64,000 nucleotides of DNA from Vibrio ostreae (GCF_019226825.1 NZ_CP076643.1:310001-374000), one strand, 5' to 3'. Positions 30,674-40,346 are shown, numbered from the stretch's first letter. The notes: a model not told the origin generated them from the sequence alone. A program made the numbers and translations.

Positions 30674-32194
30674 ATGTTGGAATCTATCAACTATTTTCTG
30701 ATGTCATGGACATCAATGAACCTGTTTTTACTGACCGCTCTGGGGACCTTTCTCGGGATCTACATCGGCGCGATTCCCGGTTTGTCAGTCACTATGGCTG
30801 TATCGATCCTGATTTCGTTTACTTTCCCCTGGGATCTGAATAACGCTTTGTGTCTGATGGTCGGTGTTTACATGGGCGGCGTATATGGCGGCTCACGAAC
30901 CGCCATTCTGTTGAATATTCCGGGCTCGCCATCGGCGATTGCCACCGCAATCGATGGTTATCCGCTGGCTGAAAAAGGCGAAGCCGGGCGTGCAATCGGC
31001 CTGACCACGATCATGTCGGTTGTGGGTGGCTTTGTCGGGATTCTGGTCCTGTCGTTTGCCGCGCCGGTCGTGAGTACATTTGCGATTCAGTTCCAGCCAC
31101 GTGACTATCTGATGATAGGTATGCTTGGCATCATGCTGATTAGCTCATTATCCGAAGGCAGTTTTGCCAAAGGGATGTTTACCGGCGCGATCGGTATCCT
31201 GATCGGTACGGTCGGCCTCGATCCGCTAACAGCGGAAGAGCGTTTTACTTTTGGGGTGGTCGAACTGTGGGATGGTATCAACCCGATTGCCGTCATGATC
31301 GGTATGTTTGGTCTGTCTGAAGTGCTCAGTCAGTTGCACAATATCGACAAAGCAGTCATTAAACAGAAGCTGACTAAAATCATTCCGGGTTGGATGGATG
31401 TACGCCGTTACCTGCCACTGAGTATTAAATCTTCCTTGATGGGCGTTGTGGTTGGCGCGCTGCCGGGCACCGGCGGTGATATCGCGTCTTTGATGGCTTA
31501 CGACTATGCCAAACGCAGCACGAAAAATCCGGAAGTGCCGTTCGGCCAGGGCGCAAAAGAGGGCCTGGTGGCACCGGAAGCGGCCAATAATGCGGCGGTA
31601 GGCGGTGCCTACATTCCGATGTTGACGCTGGGTATTCCCGGCGATGCGGTTACCGCGGTGTTTATCGGTGCGCTGTTCATCCACGGCCTTAATCCGGGCC
31701 CGCTGCTGCTGGCCGAAAATCCGAGCATTTTCTGGTTTACCGTCGGCAGCCTGACGTTGGCCAACCTGTGCGTACTGGTGTTTGGTCTGACCGGAATCAA
31801 GGTGTTCAGTAAAATGGTCAGCTGTCCGAAAGGGATCCTGATGCCACTTATTGTCGTGCTGTCAGTGGTGGGTGCTTACGCGATCAATAACTCGATCACC
31901 GATGTGTGGTGGATGATGGCGTTTGGTGTGCTGGGCTATTTTATGCGCCAATACAACTACCCGATAGCACCGGTTATTTTGGGTGTGATCCTGAGCGATC
32001 TGATGGATCAGAACTGGCGTCGGGCGATGTTGTCCGAGCAGGACAATATTTTGTCCTTTATCCAGGGCATTTTTACCAGTCCGATCTCAACCGTGCTGGC
32101 GGTAGTGATCGCCCTGATCTATCTGTCACAGACCCCGGTCTGGAAAAAGATTAAGCACAACTGCGCGCAGCGCAAAACGTTCGCGAAACAATAA
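30674..32194 (+). CDS. tctA: TTT transporter large permease (TctA family)
   Basis: A 506-residue polytopic membrane protein. TctA signatures are GIYIGAIPGLSVTMA near residue 25, GGSRTAILLNIPGSPSAIAT and the repeat-related MGVVVGALPGTGGDIAS with ALFIHGLNPGPLLL in the second half. The start is the ATG at 30674 behind GGAGG. It completes the TTT transporter of the aromatic cluster. Confidence 0.93.
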   Translation: MLESINYFLMSWTSMNLFLLTALGTFLGIYIGAIPGLSVTMAVSILISFTFPWDLNNALCLMVGVYMGGVYGGSRTAILLNIPGSPSAIATAIDGYPLAEKGEAGRAIGLTTIMSVVGGFVGILVLSFAAPVVSTFAIQFQPRDYLMIGMLGIMLISSLSEGSFAKGMFTGAIGILIGTVGLDPLTAEERFTFGVVELWDGINPIAVMIGMFGLSEVLSQLHNIDKAVIKQKLTKIIPGWMDVRRYLPLSIKSSLMGVVVGALPGTGGDIASLMAYDYAKRSTKNPEVPFGQGAKEGLVAPEAANNAAVGGAYIPMLTLGIPGDAVTAVFIGALFIHGLNPGPLLLAENPSIFWFTVGSLTLANLCVLVFGLTGIKVFSKMVSCPKGILMPLIVVLSVVGAYAINNSITDVWWMMAFGVLGYFMRQYNYPIAPVILGVILSDLMDQNWRRAMLSEQDNILSFIQGIFTSPISTVLAVVIALIYLSQTPVWKKIKHNCAQRKTFAKQ

Positions 32195-32217
32195 CAAGAG
32201 ATAACAGAGACAGACTT

Positions 32218-32243
32218 CAGCACAGCCTTGTCGGGCTGTGCTG
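32218..32243. promoter_or_regulatory. Intercistronic hairpin tctA-aroE
   Basis: Perfect 10-bp stem CAGCACAGCC / GGCTGTGCTG with loop TTGTCG in the 93-nt gap. No T run follows, so read-through into aroE is expected. Confidence 0.55.
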
Positions 32244-32287
32244 CGGTGTGCTGCTGCCTGTTGTCCGCAAAATGAGAGGAAATCCCG

Positions 32288-33112
32288 ATGAAACTTGGAC
32301 TTATTGGTCAACATATTCAAAAAAGTAAATCTCCTCAACTTCATGAATTGCTGGGTAAAAAGCTCGATATTGCTACCAGCTACGATCTGTTTGACTGCAA
32401 ACTCGATAACGAGCAGGCCTTGTACGAATTACTCAAGGATCTCAAACAGCGTGGCTATCGCGGTGTTAACGTCACCCACCCTTATAAAGTGTGGGCCTGG
32501 AACATCGTGGCGAATACATTTAACACCAGTGCCGGGCTGGGTGCCCTTAATACGCTGATCATTGACGGCGAAGAACTGAGTGGCACCAATACCGATTGCA
32601 GCGGTTTTGTGCGTGCCTATCAAAAAGAGTGTTCAGACCTCAAACCGGGCAAAGTGCTGATGAAAGGCGCTGGTGGTGTCGGGCGTGCGATCGCCTTTGG
32701 CCTGGGTATGCTCGAGGTGGAACACCTGTACATCTTTGATGAAAACACAGTCAGCCTGCAGGCGCTGGTCAGCGATTTGCAGCAGGCCGGTGTCGCGTGC
32801 AGCGCGCTTACCGCTGATGCAGTGACGGAATGTGCACTCAATTGTGATGGTCTGGTCAATGCTACACCGGTTGGTCACTACACCACGCCGGGCGCCTCGT
32901 TCAGTGCTGAGCAGGTGCAGGGCCAGCGCTGGGTTTTTGACGCAGTGTATACACCGGTCGCAACCGAATTTATTTGTCTGGCCCGCGCGGCAAATATGAG
33001 CGTCATCAGCGGCTTTGAGCTGTTTATCCACCAGGGAGTCGATGCCTACCAGTGGTTTTCCCAGCGCGCGGTCGACAGTCAGCTGCTCAGCGGCGAAATC
33101 AGTGTGGAGTAA
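32288..33112 (+). CDS. aroE: Shikimate (quinate/shikimate-type) dehydrogenase, catabolic paralogue
   Basis: A 274-residue NAD(P)-dependent dehydrogenase of the AroE family. It has the shikimate-binding KSKSPQLH and NVTHPYK motifs, NTDCSGF and the nucleotide loop GAGGVGRAIA. The acidic residue after the second strand (IFDEN) rather than a basic NRT-type motif hints at NAD preference. Its place before quiC suggests it oxidises shikimate (or quinate) to the 3-dehydro compound for catabolism, and is not the biosynthetic aroE. Confidence 0.87.
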   Translation: MKLGLIGQHIQKSKSPQLHELLGKKLDIATSYDLFDCKLDNEQALYELLKDLKQRGYRGVNVTHPYKVWAWNIVANTFNTSAGLGALNTLIIDGEELSGTNTDCSGFVRAYQKECSDLKPGKVLMKGAGGVGRAIAFGLGMLEVEHLYIFDENTVSLQALVSDLQQAGVACSALTADAVTECALNCDGLVNATPVGHYTTPGASFSAEQVQGQRWVFDAVYTPVATEFICLARAANMSVISGFELFIHQGVDAYQWFSQRAVDSQLLSGEISVE

Positions 33113-33139
33113 CTTTGCCGCGGTTAACGCGTGGTAAAG
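33113..33139. promoter_or_regulatory. Intercistronic hairpin aroE-quiC
   Basis: Ten-base stem CTTTGCCGCG / CGTGGTAAAG with two G-U pairs and loop GTTAACG directly after the aroE stop. No T run. Confidence 0.45.
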
Positions 33140-33158
33140 CACAAACAAGGACAAGAGT

Positions 33159-35000
33159 ATGAAAACAGGTATTGCAACCGTCAGTATCTCCGGATCGCTG
33201 GTCGACAAACTGCATGCGGCAGCCAACGCCGGCTTTGACGGTGTGGAAATTTTTGAAAACGATTTAACCCAGTCCGATCTGTCACCGCGTCAGGTACGCC
33301 AGTTGGCAGAAAGTCTTGGTTTGGAAATTATTGCCTTACAGCCGTTTCGTAATTTTGAAGCGATGCCGGAGGCGATACGCAAACAGAACTTTTATCAAGC
33401 CCGCAAGAAGTTTGAACTGATGCATGAATTGGGTACGTCACGTCTGATGGTGTGCTCGAACGTGTCTCCGCATGTGATTGATGACCCGGCGCGCGCAGCG
33501 GCCGATTTGCATCAACTGGCAGAGCTGGCTGCGCAGGAAAACTTCCAGATCGGCTACGAAGCGCTGGCCTGGGGACGTTACGTGCATGACTACGATCAGG
33601 CGTGGGATATCGTTAAGCAGGCAGACCACGGCAATCTCGGTATCGTGCTTGATACCTTTCATATGTATGCGCGGAATAATACCCTCGATACCATGCGTAA
33701 TGAGATCACGGCCGATAAAATCGCTCTGGTTCAACTAGCGGATGCCCCAAGCCTGCAGATGGATGTACTTAACTTCAGCCGCCATTTCCGCTGCTTTCCA
33801 GGGCAGGGCGATATGCCAATCATCGAATTTATGCAGTGCCTGAAAGAGAAGGGTTATCGTGACTATATCTCCCATGAGATCTTTAACGATGAGTTTCGTG
33901 CTTCGCTGGCGAGCGAAAAAGCGACCGACGGTATGCGTTCGCTGATTTGGCTTGGTGAACAGCTCAAAGAGCCGGAAGTGCCGGAGCCGACCATAGATTC
34001 ACTGGCCTTTATCGAATTTGCCATTGAGGGTGAAGATGGCCAGAAGCTAGTCAATCTGTTGCAGCAGCTTGGTTTTGCCATCACCCATCGCCACCGTTCT
34101 AAAAAAGTGGATCTGATGCGTCAGGGTAAGATTAATCTGGTGCTGAATTATGAGCCACAAAGTCAGGCGCACCATTATTTTCTTTCCCACGGTGTGTCGG
34201 TATGCGCACTCGGTTTTGGCACCAGCAGCGTGGCACAAATGATTAAGCGCACTAAGCATTATGATTGTGCCCGCTTTAATAATCAGGCCGGCCCGGGTGA
34301 GTTGAACATTCCGGCGATTAAGGGCGTCGGTGATCAACTGATCTACTTTGTCGACAGCCAGTCGGTACCGGAATTCTATGATATCGACTTTGTTCCGGTC
34401 AGCGATCCCAACCATGCCCATGCGGGGGCCGGGCTGCGAGAGTTTGATCACGTCGGACAGACGGTGCTCGACACCGACATGTTGTCGGCCACCTTCTTCT
34501 TTAAAGCCCTGTTCGGCTTTGACATCGAACCAAGTCAGGATATGACGGATATTAATGGACTTGTGACCAGTCGTGTGGCCAAGAGTCCGGCCGGCAATAT
34601 CCGCATGCCATTTAATACCTCGTCGGCGCGTAACTCTTCCGCGCAGCGTTTTGTCAATCAGGCACAGGGTGCGGGTGTGCAACAAATTGCCTTTAATTGT
34701 GACGATATTTTTGCGACAGTACAGCAAGTATCCCGTGATTGTATCCTGCCTATCCCGGCTAACTACTATCGTGATCTGGAAGCGCGCTTCCAGCTTGATA
34801 CCGAGTTGCTGGCCCTGATGCAGGAGTACCACATTCTGTATGACCAGAATGAGGAAGGGCACTTCTTCCATTTCTATACCACAGAGCACTTTGGTGTGTT
34901 CTTTGAAGTGGTGCAGCGGGTCAATTATCAGGGGTACGGTGAACCGAACGCTCATATCCGCCTCGCTGCACAGGCTCGGCAGCAGCGCATTGGCAACTAA
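33159..35000 (+). CDS. quiC: 3-dehydroshikimate dehydratase (QuiC type) fused to an HPPD-like domain
   Basis: A 613-residue two-domain protein. Residues about 1-275 form a xylose-isomerase-like TIM barrel with CSNVSPHVIDDP, IGYEALAWGRY and VLDTFHMYAR, matching 3-dehydroshikimate dehydratases that yield protocatechuate. Residues about 290-605 resemble 4-hydroxyphenylpyruvate dioxygenase. Two of the three iron ligands are there (H431 in FDHVGQ, E583 in FFEVVQR) but the middle one, His in GVQHIA, is Gln (Q509). So the second domain is unlikely to be a working HPPD. It is the last gene of the plus arm, ending before a terminator. Confidence 0.9.
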   Translation: MKTGIATVSISGSLVDKLHAAANAGFDGVEIFENDLTQSDLSPRQVRQLAESLGLEIIALQPFRNFEAMPEAIRKQNFYQARKKFELMHELGTSRLMVCSNVSPHVIDDPARAAADLHQLAELAAQENFQIGYEALAWGRYVHDYDQAWDIVKQADHGNLGIVLDTFHMYARNNTLDTMRNEITADKIALVQLADAPSLQMDVLNFSRHFRCFPGQGDMPIIEFMQCLKEKGYRDYISHEIFNDEFRASLASEKATDGMRSLIWLGEQLKEPEVPEPTIDSLAFIEFAIEGEDGQKLVNLLQQLGFAITHRHRSKKVDLMRQGKINLVLNYEPQSQAHHYFLSHGVSVCALGFGTSSVAQMIKRTKHYDCARFNNQAGPGELNIPAIKGVGDQLIYFVDSQSVPEFYDIDFVPVSDPNHAHAGAGLREFDHVGQTVLDTDMLSATFFFKALFGFDIEPSQDMTDINGLVTSRVAKSPAGNIRMPFNTSSARNSSAQRFVNQAQGAGVQQIAFNCDDIFATVQQVSRDCILPIPANYYRDLEARFQLDTELLALMQEYHILYDQNEEGHFFHFYTTEHFGVFFEVVQRVNYQGYGEPNAHIRLAAQARQQRIGN

Positions 35001-35032
35001 GCCGTGACATCTGCCAGCCGCCGATGAAGGAG

Positions 35033-35066
35033 AAAGGGTGATGCCGCTGGGTATCACCCTTTTTGT
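35033..35066 (+). terminator. Terminator of the plus-arm catabolic operon
   Basis: Nine-base stem AAGGGTGAT / ATCACCCTT with a ten-base loop, then a T run, 33 nt after the quiC stop. Confidence 0.85.
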
Positions 35067-35090
35067 TGTTGAATTATAAGGAAGTTTATC

Positions 35091-36041
35091 TTGAACGTGT
35101 TATCCGTCGTGTTTCCCATCTTTCTGATTATTTTTCTTGGCTACCTGTGTGTGCGGCGCGGATTAATCTCCGCCGGCGCGGTGGCGGAAATGGGGCGTTA
35201 TGTTATGTATCTGGCATTACCGGCGGTGATCATCAAAACCCTGATGGAGCTGCCGCTGAGCGAACTGTTTAATCCCCGTTATCTGCTGGCTTACCTGCTG
35301 ACGTCCTTATCGGTGATGGTGGCTGGTTTCTATCTGTTGCGACGTGGCATGCAACAGGGCGGACTCGATAGCGCGCTGATGATGGCCGGTATGGTGGTAC
35401 CCAATAGTGCATTTATCGGCTATCCGGTAATGTTACAGCTGATGGACTCGCCGCCGGTGAGTGGTTTTGCCATGGCATTGATCATCGAAAATCTGTGTGT
35501 GTTGCCTATCTGTTTTATTTTAATGGACTTTCATGCAACCAGTAGTCAAAGCGGTTTACGCTCACGGATAATGGGTGTTTTAAAGCGTACCAGTAAGAAT
35601 CCGCTGCTGATTTCGATTGTGCTGGGTGTAGTGGGTAATATCCTGGCCGTACCGCTTCCGGATGTTATCAATCAGACGCTGACCTTGCTGGCACCGTCTG
35701 CGGTATCAGTGGCGCTGTTTGTGATTGGTGGTTCACTGGCAACGATCGCGATTAAAGAGACCCGCTGGTGGCCGCTGCTGACCACGGTATCGGTCAAGCT
35801 GGTGGTGCATCCTCTGGTGGCACTGCTGCTGATGTCCTGGCTGTTGCCGGGACAAACCGCACTGACCATGACTCTGGTGGTTATCACGGCAGTGCCAATG
35901 TTCAGCATTTATGCGGTGGTCGGCGAAGTGTATTCGCGGCGTGCTTTTTGCGCCACCGCGCAGCTGGTGGCGACTGCTGCATCTCTGGTGTCGATTCCGA
36001 TGATGCTGAGCATTGCCAGTTGGTGGCTGGCGCGCGGATAA
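35091..36041 (+). CDS. AEC (auxin efflux carrier) family transporter
   Basis: A 316-residue membrane protein with about ten helices in two halves. The N-terminal half has GYLCVRRGLISAGAVAEMGRYV and the middle PNSAFIGYPVM, both typical of AEC carriers. The start is a TTG at 35091 preceded by AAGGAAG. It follows the quiC terminator, so it may be separately transcribed. Family members export or import organic acids; the substrate here is not predictable. Confidence 0.85.
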   Translation: MNVLSVVFPIFLIIFLGYLCVRRGLISAGAVAEMGRYVMYLALPAVIIKTLMELPLSELFNPRYLLAYLLTSLSVMVAGFYLLRRGMQQGGLDSALMMAGMVVPNSAFIGYPVMLQLMDSPPVSGFAMALIIENLCVLPICFILMDFHATSSQSGLRSRIMGVLKRTSKNPLLISIVLGVVGNILAVPLPDVINQTLTLLAPSAVSVALFVIGGSLATIAIKETRWWPLLTTVSVKLVVHPLVALLLMSWLLPGQTALTMTLVVITAVPMFSIYAVVGEVYSRRAFCATAQLVATAASLVSIPMMLSIASWWLARG

Positions 36042-36119
36042 GGTGCCTTGGCAGAGGTATTGTGAAGCGAGGCGGCAAACTGTTACCATCCGGCTATTGA
36101 TTATTTGTCGGGCGTGGAC

Positions 36120-37034
36120 ATGATTCCGCTGATTTATCACCCCATCTATTCGCAACTGCCGCTGCCCGAAGGGCATCGTTATCCGATCAATAAGTATTGT
36201 TTGTTGTATGAGGCGCTGCAGCAACAAGCACCTGACTGGTTAGCTGCGTTTGAGTTCTTTGCTCCTCAGGCGCTGACTCTGAAGGATATCTGTCAGGTTC
36301 ATAACGCCGAGTATGTCCGGGCGCTGGCTGACGGCCTGCTGCCGGCGGCAAAAATGCGTCGTATCGGTTTTCCCTGGAGCCCGGCTCTGATTGAGCGCAC
36401 CCTGACTTCGGCAGGCGGAACCACGCTGACCGCGCAACTGGCGCTGCAGCATGGTCTGGCGATTCATCTTAGTGGTGGCTATCACCATGCGCACCATGAT
36501 TTTGGCAGTGGATTCTGCTTGTATAACGATCTGGTGCTGGCGGCGCATCGCGCCTTGCAGCACGAGGGGGTCGACAAAGTTCTGATTGTTGACAGTGATG
36601 TGCATCATGGCGACGGCACCGCGACCTTGTGCGCCGGACGTGACGACATCATTACCTTATCTTTCCATTGTGATAAAAATTTCCCGGCCCGCAAGCCGGA
36701 GTCCGATCTGGATGTCGCCTTAAGCCGTGAAGCTGATGATGATGAATTCCTCAGCCACTTTATCTCTGTCGTCACCATGGCGGTCAATCTGCATCAGCCG
36801 GATCTGATTATTTACGATGCCGGCATCGATATTCACCAGGACGATGAACTGGGCTACCTCAACGTCTCGACGGCGGCGATATATCAGCGTGACTGCTTTA
36901 TGATGGATCTGGCGCGCGAGCGGCGCCTGCCGATGGCGTGTGTGGTCGGCGGTGGCTACCGCAGTGATCATCAGACCCTGGTGCCGATTCATCTGCAACT
37001 GTTTAAAGCCGCATTTGACCGCTACAAGGAGTAA
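36120..37034 (+). CDS. Histone deacetylase-family hydrolase (AcuC/Aph-like)
   Basis: A 304-residue arginase/deacetylase-fold enzyme. Zinc-site motifs are LSGGYHHAHHDFGSGFC (tandem His and Asp charge relay), VDSDVHHGDGT and IYDAGIDIHQDDELG. Bacterial members remove acetyl groups from proteins or polyamines. The ATG at 36120 is chosen over a TTG at 36105; neither has a good binding site. The next gene starts 2 nt after the stop, so the two form an operon. Confidence 0.9.
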   Translation: MIPLIYHPIYSQLPLPEGHRYPINKYCLLYEALQQQAPDWLAAFEFFAPQALTLKDICQVHNAEYVRALADGLLPAAKMRRIGFPWSPALIERTLTSAGGTTLTAQLALQHGLAIHLSGGYHHAHHDFGSGFCLYNDLVLAAHRALQHEGVDKVLIVDSDVHHGDGTATLCAGRDDIITLSFHCDKNFPARKPESDLDVALSREADDDEFLSHFISVVTMAVNLHQPDLIIYDAGIDIHQDDELGYLNVSTAAIYQRDCFMMDLARERRLPMACVVGGGYRSDHQTLVPIHLQLFKAAFDRYKE

Positions 37035-37036
37035 CT

Positions 37037-37519
37037 ATGCAACATCGTATTCGTGGCGCCGGTATTTTGATTGACAATGATGCGGTACTGTTGGTGAAAA
37101 TTCGCGACTTTACCGGTGAGTACTGGATCCCGCCCGGTGGTGGGTTTGAAGAGGGAGATCGCAGTACCAAAGCCTGTGTGCAGCGTGAATTTCGGGAGGA
37201 AGCGGGGATTGAAGTTGAAGTCGGTGAACTGATCTGTGTGCGTGAGTTCCTTGAGCATGACCCTAAACGCTACCATGCGGAATTTTTCTATGCGATTGAC
37301 CGTTATCGGGGTACGCCCAATACGGACAACCTGAAAGGACTCAATGATGAAGCGGTGATTCAGTCGGTGGAGTGGGTGCCTGTCGAAACACTGCCAACGT
37401 TGCGGGTCTATCCGGCGGAGCTGCATGGCCCCTTGATTGAATGGACCCGCCAGCGCCGTTTCAGCAGGCATTTGGGCAGTTATATTCAGGGTAATGCCGA
37501 GCACATTAATCATTTGTGA
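37037..37519 (+). CDS. Nudix hydrolase
   Basis: A 160-residue Nudix-fold protein. The Nudix box is complete: GGGFEEGDRSTKACVQREF followed by REEAGIEVEV (G-x5-E-x7-REUXEEXGU). The substrate cannot be read from sequence; related proteins act on nucleoside diphosphate derivatives. It follows the deacetylase-like gene by 2 nt. No terminator is clear after it. Confidence 0.9.
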   Translation: MQHRIRGAGILIDNDAVLLVKIRDFTGEYWIPPGGGFEEGDRSTKACVQREFREEAGIEVEVGELICVREFLEHDPKRYHAEFFYAIDRYRGTPNTDNLKGLNDEAVIQSVEWVPVETLPTLRVYPAELHGPLIEWTRQRRFSRHLGSYIQGNAEHINHL

Positions 37520-37886
37520 CTCGTTGTTGACTGTATGCAGAGAAGCCCGATCCGGATTGCCGCATACTGTTGGGGGGGCTTGCTGGTAAACCCCTGGTTC
37601 AAACACGACCAGAAACACCACGTCGCCACAGCGGACTGAATCTGTGCTTCGGCAATCGCTCATCAGCGACTTTTGAATGGATTACGTTGCCAGTGTCTGT
37701 TCATCTCTGCTGAATGCCACTATTTTTAGCGATAAAGCTCGTTGGGATCAAAGATCAATAACACAAGGACGTGAATTGGTCTGAGTTGGATTTGCGCAGT
37801 ATAGCGATGCTGAAGAATGAGGCTGACTGCGCCGCCAGGCAGCGCAGTCAGATGACCGTTCAGCGTACCGGTTGGGTCATCCCCCG
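37520..37886. other. Intergenic region between Nudix and aminotransferase genes
   Basis: A 367-nt convergent gap. The only structure of note is a perfect 10-bp hairpin at 37823-37851 (CTGACTGCGC / GCGCAGTCAG), 36 nt after the aminotransferase stop; it could end that minus-strand message but has no T run. A G7 run lies at about 37571. No convincing coding frame. Confidence 0.5.
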
Positions 37887-39083
37887 TTATCTGAGAGCTG
37901 AAAACGCCGCGGCCACTTTAGCCACATTGCTTTCGTTAAGGCCAGCCAGACACATGCGGCCGCTGCTGATCAGGTAGATGCCGTGTTCTTCACGCAGGGT
38001 ATCCACTTGCTCGGCGCTGAAACCTGTGTAACTGAACATGCCTTTCTGTTTCACCAGGAAGCTGAAATCTTTGTGCGGACAAAGTTGCTGCAAAGTGTTG
38101 TGCAGGGTTTCACGCATGGTGAGAATACGGCTGCGCATCTCTTCAACTTCGCTCAGCCAAAGATCGTTCAGCTGCTGCGTGTTCAGCACATTTGACACCA
38201 CTTTCGCGCCGTATTTAGCCGGGCTCGAGTAGTTACGACGTACGGTTGCCTTCAACTGGCCCAGAACACGTGACGCTTCTTCGCTGTCGTTACACACCAC
38301 TGACAAACCGCCGACCCGCTCGCCATACAGAGAGAAAATCTTCGAGAATGAGTTGGAAACAAAGCTGACCACATTGGGCTCAAGCGCAATTTTACGGATC
38401 ACATAAGCGTCATCAGCCATGGTGTCACCGTAGCCCTGATACGCCATATCAAAGAATGGGATTAGCTGATTGCGTTTAATAATTTCAATCACCTGATCCC
38501 ACTGTTCATTGGTCAGGTCGACACCCGTCGGGTTATGGCAGCAAGGGTGCAGCAGGACAATATCCTGAGCAGGCAGCTGACTTAAGGCCGAGAGCATGCC
38601 GTCGAAATCCAGCATTTTGGTCTGCGGATCGAAGTAAGGGTAAAAATCAACCTGGAAACCGGCGCCGGCAAAAATTGCATTGTGGTTTTCCCACGTCGGG
38701 TTACTGACCCAGACGGTGGATTTTGGGAAGTAGTAATGCAGGAAATCCGCACCGATCATCAGTGCACCTGAACCACCGAGCGACTGGATTGTCGCTACGC
38801 GCTGATCTGTCAGCGCCGGATGGTTAGCGCCGAACACCAGGTTCTGTACACCCGCACGGTATGGTGCCAGGCCTTCCATTGGCAGGTAAACACATGGCTC
38901 GGCATCGGCTTGTTGCAGCTGCACCTGAGAAGCGGCCACCGATTTCAGGGTCGGGATTTTGCCATTCTGGTCGTAGTACAAACCAATACTCAGATTGACT
39001 TTGTCAGATCGGTCATCCGCCATAAATTTTTCCATCAGAGACAGGATAGGGTCTCCGGCGTATGCTGTGACATGGTTAAGCAC
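37887..39083 (-). CDS. tyrB: Aromatic amino acid aminotransferase (class I, TyrB/AspC type)
   Basis: A 398-residue PLP enzyme of aminotransferase subgroup I-alpha. Seen are [42 protein letters not shown] and the PLP-lysine motif [18 protein letters not shown]. It transfers amino groups among aspartate, glutamate and aromatic amino acids. TyrB and AspC cannot be told apart with certainty here. A minus-strand YitT gene lies upstream, followed by an Lrp-type regulator. Confidence 0.88.
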   Translation of the reverse strand: MLNHVTAYAGDPILSLMEKFMADDRSDKVNLSIGLYYDQNGKIPTLKSVAASQVQLQQADAEPCVYLPMEGLAPYRAGVQNLVFGANHPALTDQRVATIQSLGGSGALMIGADFLHYYFPKSTVWVSNPTWENHNAIFAGAGFQVDFYPYFDPQTKMLDFDGMLSALSQLPAQDIVLLHPCCHNPTGVDLTNEQWDQVIEIIKRNQLIPFFDMAYQGYGDTMADDAYVIRKIALEPNVVSFVSNSFSKIFSLYGERVGGLSVVCNDSEEASRVLGQLKATVRRNYSSPAKYGAKVVSNVLNTQQLNDLWLSEVEEMRSRILTMRETLHNTLQQLCPHKDFSFLVKQKGMFSYTGFSAEQVDTLREEHGIYLISSGRMCLAGLNESNVAKVAAAFSALR

Positions 39084-39101
39084 AGTGTTTCTCCTTAATT
39101 T

Positions 39102-39713
39102 TTATACTTGGTAACGATCTGAGCGATGGTTAAGCGCGATGATTAGGTTGAGCACCAGGCCGCAAACAACCGACAGCGCTAACTCATACAGTCCGACCAC
39201 GGACAATGACACCAACATGATGATCAGGTCAATCCCCATCAGCAGCCACCCGGCTCGCAGACCAAATCTGTCTTGCACATATAAGGCGAGAATATTGAAT
39301 CCGCCCAGGCTGGCTTTGTGGCGAAATAAGATAATAAATCCGGTACCAAATAAAAAGCCACCAAAAATCGCCGCATAAATCGGATTGAGGTTACTGATCT
39401 GAATAAATTGGCTTTGAGTGTTGGTGATAAAGGAAACTAACCCAACCGCAGTAAAGGTTTTCAGGCAGAACAGCCAGCCCATGCGGCGCAGAGCTAAATA
39501 GTAAAACGGCAGGTTAACCAGGAAAAAGATGGTGCCGAATTCCAGATGATAATGGTAACTCAAAAACAGCGACAGGCCGGCGGTGCCACCGGTGACCATA
39601 CCGACTTGCTTTAAAAATAGTACCCCAAAGGCGACCAGGCTGGTGCCCATCACCAGTGCCATGGCATCTTCAAACCACTTATGATGTGTGTTTGCGACAG
39701 CGACTCCCGACAT
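39102..39713 (-). CDS. YitT family membrane protein
   Basis: A 203-residue membrane protein with five to six hydrophobic segments, including FLKQVGMVTGGTAGLSLFLSY and the GGFLFGTGFIILFRHKASLGG segment of the YitT (DUF161) family. It lacks the C-terminal DUF2179 domain of many relatives. The start is the ATG at 39713, nine bases after AGGG; an ATG at 39722 is alternative. The aminotransferase gene is 18 nt downstream, so they are probably co-transcribed. Function is unknown. Confidence 0.8.
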   Translation of the reverse strand: MSGVAVANTHHKWFEDAMALVMGTSLVAFGVLFLKQVGMVTGGTAGLSLFLSYHYHLEFGTIFFLVNLPFYYLALRRMGWLFCLKTFTAVGLVSFITNTQSQFIQISNLNPIYAAIFGGFLFGTGFIILFRHKASLGGFNILALYVQDRFGLRAGWLLMGIDLIIMLVSLSVVGLYELALSVVCGLVLNLIIALNHRSDRYQV

Positions 39714-39881
39714 CGTAATCATCCCTAATGTTAATGTTGAGCTAAATGCGTGAATTGTGCGTTATTAATATCACAATGAAATATTCATGCAATAACTAAT
39801 CAATTTTAGCTCAATCTGTGCGTTTAAAGCCGGTTTTTTGCGCCAAATGCGCGCCAGGATGCCTATTTTGGTGCAGAGTTT

Positions 39882-40346
39882 TTATTGGGAAATGACGTTA
39901 CCGTGTTCTTTGACCCGTTCCAGCACCACCGAGGTTTTGATATGGGAAATGAGTTTGGTGGTGAAAATACGGTTGATCAGGGCATTCAGAGTATCCAGGT
40001 CGGAGACCAGGCTCTTGACCAGATAATCGGCATCACCTGTGGTTTTAAATGCATCGATAATCGATGGCTCATTATTTATAAAGTTCAGAAAGTTAAGTGT
40101 TTTTTCCTGTTCATGATTAAGCAGTTTAATCTCAATCATGGCGATCATGTCCTGTTTCAAGGCCTGTGGTGAAATACGTGCGTGATAGCCGAGGATCAGT
40201 TGCTGGTTTTCCAGGCTGATCCGGCGCCGTGAGCATTGCGAGGCTGACAGGCCGATAATGTCGCTAAGTTCTTGATTAGTAAGACGTCCGTTCTCCTGCA
40301 GTAGTTGCAGTATTTTGACATCATAGTCGTCCAGTGTGCTGACCAT
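39882..40346 (-). CDS. Lrp/AsnC family transcription regulator
   Basis: A 154-residue protein. The N-terminal HTH is LDDYDVKILQLLQENGRLTNQELSDIIGLSASQCSRRRISLE, followed by a RAM (ligand-binding) domain from about residue 65 (IAMIEIKLLNHEQE). Feast/famine regulators answer to amino acids. Its position upstream of the YitT and aminotransferase genes suggests control of them, which is inference. Confidence 0.9.
   Translation of the reverse strand: MVSTLDDYDVKILQLLQENGRLTNQELSDIIGLSASQCSRRRISLENQQLILGYHARISPQALKQDMIAMIEIKLLNHEQEKTLNFLNFINNEPSIIDAFKTTGDADYLVKSLVSDLDTLNALINRIFTTKLISHIKTSVVLERVKEHGNVISQ

Noticed and set aside
24127..35000. Gallate or syringate pathway instead of protocatechuate
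   Set aside because: LigJ, LigK and GalD/LigU are shared with gallate degradation, but the presence of small and large LigAB subunits, LigC, LigI, pobA and quiC points to protocatechuate.
37771..37977. Plus-strand frame of 68 codons
   Set aside because: It overlaps the 3' end of the aminotransferase gene and includes the hairpin; composition is not gene-like.
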